From: Polytrichum commune
Taxonomy: Eukaryota > Streptophyta > Polytrichopsida > Polytrichales > Polytrichaceae
Length of the DNA stretch: 64,000 nucleotides
Direction of reading: 5' to 3'
Assembly (NCBI GenBank): GCA_950295325.1
Contig: OX485805.1
Span: 23,237,501 to 23,301,500 of the forward strand
The translations under genes and the position numbers were made by a program. This document shows, one piece after another, positions 54,489 to 64,000 of the stretch; within the stretch, counting starts at the first letter, position 1, and each line of letters begins with the position of its first letter. The notes under the pieces are model-generated. The model did no database searches, was not told the DNA's origin, and saw only the letters and a list, made by a program, of their open reading frames with translations.

Positions 54489-55230
54489 TACATATTCATT
54501 AACATTAAAAAAATATTTAAAAAATATTCAAGTCTTCAAATCTTGCAAAAAAATTTAGAAACTTTCTTAGATTGTCAACAATTACTTCAACTTTTGCAAT
54601 TTTCAAAAATAAAATCAACAATACTCATTGGAAGGGTATCACATGATTAGCACGTCATTCAGAGGCATCCGTTGACTCTGCAACATTTTTGTAGTTGTTG
54701 GTGCATGTACCTTATTAGCATAACTCTTGTAGTCTTGGTGTACGACGGCGCCTATCCCAAGTACTACATGTGGTATTGATTCCCAAACCATGCATTATTT
54801 TGTCAAGTCTCAAAATTAGTGACAGTTGAATTTATTTTTATTGATTGATACATAATTTAGGAATACATGCTCATTTACCATACATTTCAGAAAAAATATT
54901 ATGCATACTCTAAAGTGCTTGTAGAGCGATATATATATATATATATATATATGCAAACACATGCTTATCAATGTAGTAGTGTCAATTAGTATTGACTTGT
55001 AATGAAATGCCATGTATTACTATTTGATACATGCAATGCACACATTTTCAATGGATATATGTTCATTAACCCAACAAAAATATTTTAAAAAAATCATTTC
55101 TCAATCTTCAAATCTTGCAAAGTACTTGAACACTTTCTTGAATCTTCAACAATTTCTTCAAAAAAAAAATTAAAAATAAAATAAAATAAATCAACAATAC
55201 TCAGAGGAAGGTGTATCAGATCAGAACGTC
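54420..55230 (+). repeat. Diverged direct repeat of ~240 bp with TA/CA microsatellites
   Basis: 54420-54735 and 55010-55310 share 'acacattttca', 'tcttcaaatcttgcaaa', 'caacaatactca' and 'cgtcattcagaggcat'. A TA run followed by CA (54456-54488) and another TA run (54930-54951) lie within or between the copies. Confidence 0.7.
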
Positions 55231-55855
55231 ACTCAAAGGCATACATTGAATTTGGAGCACTTCTGCAGTTGTTTGGTGCGTGTATCTTAGGATAACTTTT
55301 GTAGATTGGTGTATAACTTTGGTAGTTATCACAGAGCCGTAGCATTTTTCAGGTATTTGACCATGGGAGTGGGACCCTGGCAAAAGGCCATTTGACATGG
55401 GGTAACTTCGTGGTCCATGATGTAAACAACCCCTTATTGTCACCTCCAACACACATTGATACGTAAGTAACTCTTGATGTTGGTGGTCCCATAATTCATG
55501 TATATTCCTTTATCAACTCTCACATGGAACTTGCAGAGTTCCTTTATCAAACTCTCGCATTGAATCTGGAGCATTTATGCAGTTGTTTGGTGCGTGTATC
55601 TTAGGATAACTTTTGTAGATTGATGTATGACTTTGGTAGTCATCACAAAGCCGTAGCATTTTTTAGGTATTTGACCATGGGAGTGGGACCCTAGCAAAAG
55701 GCCATTTGACATGGGACAACTTCGTGGTCCATGATGTAAACGACCCCTTATTGTCACCTCCAATACACATTGATATGCAAGTAATTAACTTTTGATGTTG
55801 GTGGTCCCGTAATTTATGTATATTCCTTTATCAACTCTCACATGGAACTTGCAAA
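55228..55855 (+). repeat. Two 314-bp tandem units
   Basis: The landmark 'ccatgggagtgggaccct' occurs at 55361 and 55675, and the flanking sequence (from 'gttgtttggtgcgtgtatct' to 'atggaacttgc') is highly similar in both. The units also share 'gtccatgatgtaaac' with the TTA-flanked element at 60333-61259. Confidence 0.9.
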
Positions 55856-57650
55856 ACCAACACACACATAACATGGACATCCTTGAATTGAACACAAAAA
55901 TAATATGGACACATGTATGTGAGTGGTATGTGGTTAGGTGTGGATCTAAAAACTAGGATACAAAGACAATTGTTTGAAAGAGATCGGACTACGTGTTCAT
56001 AATGTGGTAAGCACTCTAGGCCCAATAGTCTAAATGATTGGGGCGGCATGTATGACCACTTAATGAGCACGAGAATCTTCAATTTCGATAATAAATAAGA
56101 TATCATATGAGCTCTAGACATTCTGAGGCAAATGGCTACACGCACGATGTGGACTTTCTAATCATTTTGTACTAGTTGCGTGTTTCACATCCTATGAGAA
56201 GTGGGTGAAAAGTGTCCATCGAAGGCACATCCACCTTAAAGGTGGATTTACATTAGGGTTCAGGTCCAAGAAACTTGGGGTCCTAAAGATCCATTTAATG
56301 GACCTTATTTTAAGATACAAGATTGGGCCCACGCTTCAAGATTGGTTTCTCTAACGAGGAGGAGTGTTTTCTCGAGTGGGGACCATCAAGAATTGCTATG
56401 AAAGTGGTCCACATTATTGGCATTTCATTTTTTTCATACCTTAGACCCAAATCCTAGTGTAAACCTTGGGGCAATCACACCCCCTTACGTTTCATAACCA
56501 CGTACAATAAAAGTTTGCTACCCTATATTATATGCCATATATAATTATTAAAATAATTATATTTTTCTACATATACAAAACCATCGATAATATATATATT
56601 TATTTATTATAGTCATATTTACTTTTGTAGTAATTTTTTTTGTTCAGATCTGCGTCATTCTACTTAGAAACAATATGTTTTATATTTAAAAATCATAAAA
56701 TTTGGTTACCATATTTATTTATGTAATAGATACTATGTATCTACTCATGAACAAAAATTGATAAAATTTTAATCCATATTGGTGATGCTTTATGCAAAAA
56801 GTATATTTTTTACTTTTTTACTCTTTTTTTAATCGCACGTGGTGTTCAACTTGACAATGGAGTGCACCCCCCAAGGTGTACACTCAAAGTTTATCTAGTC
56901 TTGGGGGTCTTGGACCGTGTTTTAAACCTACCCTAAGGAGGTTGAGAGGGAAATAGTTGCATACGAGCTTGCCTCTCATCTACCCAACATACAAACAAGT
57001 TGACCCCCTATATGTTTGTGGCCAATTTATCTCAAATAACTTCAACTACAATAATTTGGGGTATTTGAAGCTACTTATGGGATAATATGAATCACCTCCA
57101 AATTGCACAATGCATGCTATTTGAGGGCTTATGTATAAGAGAATATCTAGAGTGAGAATGCATTGTGAAACTTAAGGATATTGCCCAAGGGCGGAAACCC
57201 AAAGACTATGCCTTAAATTCCACATTGCACAACATGATGGAAATTCTCTTGCATAAACCTTATTGGGTATCTTTTGTGGACACATGTGAATTATACATGT
57301 CATGGGCATAATGCATTGTGACATGCTATAATGCACCATTTGCTCCTACCTTTCACTGCCTACGTAATTACAGTCTATGACATGGAGCATGAGAGAAGAT
57401 ATCCATAATTGTTTCCTAATTGTCTATGTTGGACGAATGATGGGTCACCTAGTATGCGATAATTCCCTCTCACCCCAAAGGAGTAGTGCATGAGACAAGC
57501 GTTGCAAGTTTTTATACGTGAACAATTTAATTTTTTCAAGTCAATACGACTAGGTGACATTTTCCACGAGGGTTCAAATCCACTTCTTGCATAGATGGCA
57601 AGGTATGTGATTAATATAATGGCACTTCAACTTTTGTAAGTTGGCATGGC
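55856..57650. other. Intergenic with a possible inverted-repeat element at 56230-56480
   Basis: 'ggatttacattagggttcag' near 56232 and 'cctagtgtaaaccttgg' near 56452-56468 form an imperfect inverted pair; another partial copy lies near 56900-56935. No gene is recognised. The segment 56510-56840 is very AT-rich. Confidence 0.4.
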
Positions 57651-59245
57651 AATAACAATCTCTATATAAGCACATGATCCACTTGCACCACCCTCTTCAC
57701 TTTCCCCCACCACAAATCATTCTATTGGCCCCCAAAACACCCAAAGCATGGCATGGAGCACGTCCACCACCACCTCCATTCTCATCAACTTATACCCCCC
57801 CCCCCCACCATCTATAACAAATATCCTTCCAGTAAGATTATCATCCAACCTATCGTACTACACCAACGGCTCATTCACACCCCTTGAAGGCAAGGCCAAC
57901 GAAAACATCATTGGATCATGAGTATTTAGTGTTCAACTACAAACCCATATATTAGTCAGACTACCATACTACCCTGATATACTACAAGCTAACTATACAC
58001 CCTACTACTCACCGTAGAGCACACCAAAATGCTCTACACAAACACATACATATACACATATAGCCTAAACACTATATACCTACTCCTTGATCACCACATA
58101 AATCCCTCCTCCCCATATAACCACCCCGATAAACTCCTTATAACCTAAATCATACACATAATAAATAAGAATTCCACCACATCATCACCATCCGTAAAGT
58201 AAGAGTTCACACAAATATCCTCAGTAACGAGGAGCGGATAAACTTGTCAAAATAGATGTTGAAGCACAACGCATAATCGACACTCCATTCCACCTCATTG
58301 GCCCTCAAACCCTCCAACTTCCAGACAACATGATGGATCCATTTGCACTTTAAAACCAATAACTTGAGAAAGAACACGTAAGCACCCTCACCTTCCTTGC
58401 CAAACATACAATCCCACATACAAACAAATGGCTCTCCAACACCAACATCCACCATAAATGGTCCTTGGAATGCCCCATGGATTATAGATGCACGAACAAC
58501 ACAAGTCCTTAAATTCTAATATGGAAGATACCTAGGCAACTATTGTAGAAAACATGCCCTCAAGCAAAACATATCCCCATGATGTAACCTACGCACATCC
58601 CAACAAATAGACACTTGTTTCCATCTACTATCGTGTTGCACAAATAAGCACATAAATAATTGAAGGACCAACCAACACAACAAAGCAACACATGCATCAT
58701 CAAACACGTCATTAGCGCACCCTAATACAAGATATTTTACACTAATAAACATCATCAAACACAACGATCGTACCTTGGACATCACCATGCCATCTTGGCT
58801 ACTCCCATGCACATGCCACCTACCAAGATGCATTTGCCCTGCCCGCCTCATACCTAACATATTATGCATAATAGGAGCCCCCTCCCCAACGGCGAAACCA
58901 CCATTGTCCCATGACCCAAACCTTAAAGTGAAAATATATGAATTTATCTTATGTGATGATAGATCCCCATCAAAGCAACTACAAGAAAACTCACAAAGTA
59001 ACCCAGATTGCAAACATTGCTAACCCAACTAGTATGGATGATACTCCCATCCATCATCATCACTGCAGGAATCAAAGGAACTATACATACCACAACCAAC
59101 AAATAACTACAAGATCTCCACATCCCTACCACTAAAATCCATAAACTAATGAAAACATTTCCACAACTAGCCATTATATAACTAACCCATATTATCCTAA
59201 ACAGATGAAAGTTTAAAAAAGAAACGAGCCTTGATACCACTAGAT
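57650..59245 (-). other. C/A-biased block, possible decayed LTR retrotransposon (minus strand)
   Basis: The plus strand is rich in C and A and poor in G throughout. On the minus strand a 'tggtatcaaggctcg' at about 59226-59240 resembles a tRNA-Met-type primer binding site, and a long G run (57797-57809, minus strand) could be a polypurine tract. Long open frames on the minus strand (58207-58455, 58540-59013) have no recognisable retrotransposon domains. No long terminal repeats were identified, so this remains a weak proposal. Confidence 0.3.
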
Positions 59246-60115
59246 TAAAATGGACACCTACTAACACGCTAACACTAACCAATGGTCTACCTATGAAAAT
59301 AGGAACTAACTCACCCTTGCCCTATGTTGCTACGGACGTGGGTTGAAAGTGGTGAATGGACATCGCATGTCAATGTAAAAATGTTGATGTTCCTTTTATT
59401 TGTTATGGCTAATGCTATGGATTTTGATGATTGCGTTTTTGGGTTAGATCTAGGGTTGGTTGCATGGGAGTGGACTCTTCCATTTGGAAACCTAAATGAC
59501 ATTTGTGAGTCATTATGAAATTAAACCCCCCACAATGAAGTTTATAGAGAAAAACAAATGTATACACGCTAACGGCAAGCTAGCAAATAGATTTCATGTA
59601 TTTATTAAGTATACTAAGTATTTTAAGTTCATTGTGATAAATGCCTCCACTACATAAACAAAATACAAAACATAAACTAGATTGGCCATTATGACATATA
59701 AAATTCACTTTCACTTTCCAATGAGAAAGTCGATGAACATTTTCTCATTCATAGCATGTAACTCAACGATTGCATCAAACAAACAAAGATAAGAGCACAA
59801 CAACTTAGCCACAACTCGCAAAGCAAAACTCAAGGCAATCCATGACCGCTCCAAGAGCCTCGATTTATAAAAACTTAAAACCCAAATGCAAACCCTAACG
59901 ATAACGGACATGATGGTCAGTAAGGACTTTTACCATATGACGTTAATGGATGACAATGTCAATTGGATGAAACTTACACATCTCTAATTTGATTTTTTCC
60001 CTCTAAACCTTAGGGCACCCTTTTGTACATCTACCTTTACTTCAATATCCTTAATAACCTTTTAAAATGTTTGCACTTAAGAAAAAATAATTACCCTCCT
60101 CGATGTATACACATA
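59246..60115. other. Intergenic, no feature recognised
   Basis: AT-rich; open frames are short and unremarkable. Confidence 0.4.
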
Positions 60116-60254
60116 ACATTATTCAGATCCAAAACAATGTTTTGTGGGACTGACAATATTCCACGTAATATTCCCTGAATTCAGTCTGAATGTGGAGAAT
60201 ACTATGTGGAATGTTGTCAGTCCCACAAAACATTGTTAAGGATCTGAATAATGT
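60116..60254. mobile_element. Hairpin element, 139 bp, copy 2
   Basis: It has the same ends (acattattcagatcc / ggatctgaataatgt) and a near-palindromic interior as 44261-44398, including 'aatgttttgtgggactgac' and its complement. The arms are better paired than in copy 1. Confidence 0.9.
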
Positions 60255-60332
60255 CATGCAATATATGCCTATCATGCCTCAAATAATAACACACTTCAAA
60301 CACTCAAGCTAATTTGTACGTGCCACCCCTTA

Positions 60333-61259
60333 GGGTTGGTTGTAGACACGAGGTGAAATTGGTCTCCGTCATAACGCACTTTGTGTTAGCGGTATCAATC
60401 ACTTATTTGCTAGTTGGCCCATTCCTACGTGTGGCCATTAATGTGGTTAGGACCATTGTTGACTTAGAGTCGATTTACACCATGGACCATGAAGTCGGAC
60501 CATGGAAGATGGCCATTTTTCATGGTCCGACTAATTGCCGGGAAGTTTTTGGGCATAGTCGGTCGAGATCCTTGTGATTCTAAATCCAACTGATTACATG
60601 TTGACATATTCCAGTTTTGATTTATTCATTTGAGGTATATTCCACCATAGATTCCTCTAAAATGATTGGTGATTCTCCTCAAGTCTCCAACTTCAACTAG
60701 ATATTTCTCAAACCCAACCGGTTCATGTGTAACTAACCGCCGGCTCTTCCCAGACATAGGTCCGACTTGATGGTCCAACTTTCATTGTCCGATATCTTAA
60801 AAATTCAATTTACAAAGCCTTTGGGCCCCTCACTAGGTGTAAACCAAATGTGGACCAAGAGGAATGACCATGCACCAAATAGTGAATATGCTGATTTTTT
60901 TTAATACATGCCTAAAAAGGGAATTTTTGAAATTCTTTTTTTGGACCATTCTCTTGTCTTCTCTTGTCTTTGTCTTCTTTCCTCCAAAAACATTCATTAA
61001 ATTTTTATTATAACGAGATTTCTATGCCGTGGGCCCTTGTTTTTTTCTACTAAAGCACCTCCTTTGCCTCAAAACCCTTTGGACCATGTCAGTGGATAAT
61101 GTAGGCCCTTAAAGTATGTCCGTTGGAGACTTGAGTGCCATTATCACTCACATTATTTCCTTGGCGTCAACCGAAGTGATCCCGGGACGAGTTCAACAAC
61201 CAATCACAAATTTTACAGGGCCTTGGGACGACTTCATGGTCCATGGTGTAAACAACCCC
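60333..61259. mobile_element. TTA-flanked element, ~927 bp, with nested AACCGGTT repeat
   Basis: The left end 'gggttggttgtagac' and right end 'gtgtaaacaacccc' are imperfect inverted copies, with TTA at 60330-60332 and 61260-61262. A minus-strand AACCGGTT repeat (about 60535-60775) sits inside, suggesting nested insertion. The right end resembles that of 46887-47413. Confidence 0.6.
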
Positions 61260-62202
61260 TTAGTATATATGTGGTTGGCTATTAACCTGGTACACGGTTA
61301 TGGACTATGGGTGGCCGTGGATGCACAAAATTCAATAATATACCATTGTTAATACCCGCCATGTGGAAATTTTCAAACTTGTTGCAAGCTTTATACTTGT
61401 GGCATCGCATAAATGAAGAGGGGATACCTCTAATCTCAACGGTCAAAATAGTGGTCAATATGGTAACATCGATTGTATTATATTACTTTTCCCTATTTTT
61501 GGAGCAATTTTTTTTTCAATGACACAAAATTGGATCTAACACCAATTAAACAAAAGAACAATTTAAGGTTAATAACCAAGATAGAGAACCGGGGGTATGA
61601 ATTAGACGTTTATCTAACAAACTTCATAAATTGACATTATTGACTTCTCCAAAAAAGAGTTTTTTTGAAGATACAACTGTGATCAGTATGAAAATTTGAT
61701 ACTTGACCAACATTGGTTTGTACATTAAGGTAGAGATACCCTAAACCGTGAAAATAAGGTGATTCACATTGAAGATATGGTCTTAAAATCATGAGATAAT
61801 TTTCCAAGATAGAAGAGAAGGGTTCATGAAGAATGCGAGTTGTTTCATATTTTTATTGTCTGTTAAAAAAAATCTGCAATTTTTCAAAGTTGAAAGTTTG
61901 TGAAACCCCCTACTCTTCCACTAGATTCTCCTTAAACCGAACACGGTAATGCTTGTTTCCACACAGAACATCACCTAAACTAGGTAACTCATGAGTATAT
62001 TAAACTGTGAATGATGGTAGTCAAACATGACTAAATTTGGCCAAACTGAATGTACACGCACTTCAAGTTGCCAACCTCTCCATTATCGGTTTCAGAAATG
62101 GCACTTCACTATTCGGACGGAAGTCTACTACACGGGTAGAGGGTAGTTCGCGGTTTGTGGTATTTCTACCTTATATTAGGGTTATGGATGGGTTGTGGGC
62201 AA
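61260..62202. other. Intergenic, no feature recognised
   Basis: AT-rich sequence with no coding or repeat structure that I can define. Confidence 0.4.
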
Positions 62203-62424
62203 TGATCGGGGGGAACCGACAGTTAGTTACAAATGAACCGGTTGAGTTTGAGAAATAACCGGTTGAAGCTCAAGACTGCAGGAAAATTACCAATCATTTT
62301 AAAGGAATGTATAGAATATACCCCAATTTAACAAAGGAAAAACTGGAGGATGTGAACATGTAACTGGTTGGACTTGCAAACGCTAGGATCTCAACCGATT
62401 ATGCCCAAAAAATCTCCCCGATCA
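62203..62424 (+). repeat. AACCGGTT dispersed repeat, copy with best-preserved ends
   Basis: It starts 'tgatcggggggaac' and ends 'atctccccgatca', giving imperfect inverted ends, with the shared core 'gagtttgagaaataaccggt' and 'gtgaacatgtaactggttgg'. This makes a miniature transposon the likeliest explanation for the family. Confidence 0.8.
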
Positions 62425-64000
62425 CTTGTTGTGGGTGAACAAGGTAATGATCAATTGTTTCTATATATTTTATTTGCCCAACCCTACTATAGACCGAGTC
62501 AGACATCATTCTAAGCTTTATTCTGAGAGAGCGCATGCAAACACACACACATGCAATCAATGTGCTTGTCGCACATGCAACAAACAACACAACACACCAA
62601 CCTCACGAATATTCATTGCACTAAACCGGTCATCGTAAATATCATAATCTTCACTTGTTCCAACTTTTACATGATTGAACTTGACTTGCGAGAGAGATCG
62701 AACACCATGGTGGGCTTCTTGCACAAGCCTTTTCACAAGGTTTTTGCCCATCCACGTCCAAAAACCTTGAATTGAAATGCAAAAAAAATTGCAACTCGTC
62801 CCAAAACCGGTAATTTCTAAACCAACCCGTCCATGGAAAGGTTAAAGGAAAAACAACCCGTCCCAAAACCGGTTTGGAAATGGAAATACCCGTCGTGCAA
62901 GAGGTATAAATAAGTCTCTTGCAATGTCGGTAAAAAATTAGGAAAAAAAACAAAAAAACCGAAAGATGTCGACATGTGACTAGTTGCACTTGGAAACAAT
63001 AGGATCTTGACAAATTGTGCCTTCAATGTTCGTCAGTTATCTATCTTTTGCTGTTGATTCTCATCTTTCCTGTACACCCCATTCTAAATTTTGTGGTTGA
63101 TGAATTAATGTATGCAGGTGAATCAAGCACTTCAAGATTGATATTTTGATTGGGTATTAGTGGTTTGATTGCATTATGCTTATATTCACATGTCATATAT
63201 GACATAATGTAACTGATATTTGTATCATTTATTTTTTTGGAAAAAAATTATCAAACAAATTGTTATTTTTAGAACCCGTCCAAAGTGAATTTGACACGTC
63301 CAAAAACCGGTTCATTTTCTAAGAACCCGTCCACTGGAAATGTTTTTTTTTTATGAACGTGTCCTTGGACATGTTAGGAACCTTGTGAAAAATCACTATG
63401 GATCATTATGGATCATTATGGATCCCTTAAAGATCATTATGGAAACTTGGCATTCCTCTTGGATCAAAAAGTGGCCATCCATGTGACAATGTGTATTAAG
63501 TAGTACAGATATATGAACTTGGCTTCTCTAAAGTATTTGAATCCCCAACATTGACTCCCTAGTGCAACACGACTCCTTCACAACTTTGAAAGTTGGACCG
63601 ACTTTCAATGACCTCTTGTTGATTTTGTTGCTTGGTTTTACCACCCATGAGAAAGAACCAACAAATCATTTACGTAAGGATAATCATCCAGGAGATGTTT
63701 GGACACAAGCGGTCCAAAACCCAGTGATTCCAAGTCAAACTGGTTACATGTTGTGATCTTTTGGTTTTTCTTTATGAATTCAGAGAATATTCCCTAGATT
63801 CCTCCAAAGTGATGGGTACTTTTCCGGACGTTTTGGACTTCAACTGGTTATTTCTCACACTCAACCTGTTCATCTGTCACGAGCGATCGGTTTTCTCCCC
63901 ATTCATTGAATATTTTCTTTGCTTGAAATGGGTGTCTCATGATGGATGGTACGAACCTCTATTCATTTATTATTAGTTAATATTTATTTTTAAAAAAAAT
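62425..64000. other. Intergenic; repeats including a further AACCGGTT copy
   Basis: 62755-62885 and 63270-63360 share 'acccgtcc' and 'aaaaccggt' motifs in direct orientation. 'atggatcatt' is repeated near 63400-63420. An AACCGGTT-family copy lies at about 63690-63900 on the minus strand. No gene is recognised up to the window end. Confidence 0.5.

Noticed and set aside
57568-57580. B-box-like 'gggttcaaatcc' suggesting a second SINE or tRNA
   Set aside because: No A box at the right distance and no tRNA fold upstream.

Overview
The window is nuclear DNA of a land plant. Four genes have spliced or intronless plant-type structures with good codon-level support. They are BUD31 (three exons), a secreted leucine-rich-repeat membrane protein with 72/75-nt LRR exons, an intronless F-box protein, and a glycoside hydrolase family 1 beta-glucosidase with 13 exons whose phases all agree. 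Gene density is low (about 4 host genes in 64 kb), the DNA is AT-rich, and DNA-transposon debris is abundant. The style would suit a bryophyte or another non-seed plant, but nothing here proves the lineage.

Layout. 1-9 kb: BUD31 (+) and the LRR protein (-) converge tail to tail. 9-16 kb: no host gene; several palindromic foldback elements, two inverted copies of a ~500-bp miniature element, and tandem repeats. 15972-29081: one complete 13,110-bp CACTA (En/Spm) transposon, with 29-bp terminal inverted repeats (one mismatch) and a GTT target-site duplication. It carries a TNP2-type transposase gene (-) and a divergent TnpA-like accessory gene (+). Both have premature stops or frameshifts, so this copy looks unable to supply its own proteins although its ends are intact. 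29-32.6 kb: intergenic, with an hAT-like miniature element flanked by an 8-bp duplication. 32.6-42.2 kb: F-box gene (+) and beta-glucosidase (-), again tail to tail. The beta-glucosidase intron 7 holds a decayed copy of exon 8, and its long upstream region holds a repeat array ending at a probable 5' leader and two G-boxes. 42-64 kb: mostly repeats. These are miniature elements with TTA duplications, hairpin elements, a minisatellite, a tRNA-derived SINE head, a small non-autonomous CACTA element, and one degenerate coding region split by a later insertion.

The host genes look like unrelated housekeeping, signalling and metabolic genes; no cluster logic links them. The most coherent biology is mobile. 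At least five or six elements with G-rich termini share TTA duplications, as expected if a PIF/Harbinger-type transposase elsewhere in the genome mobilises them. I found no clear case of an entirely new system. The best candidates for a second look are the CACTA element with its possible captured segment, the TTA-flanked element set, the duplicated vestigial exon and the duplicated 5' leader array.
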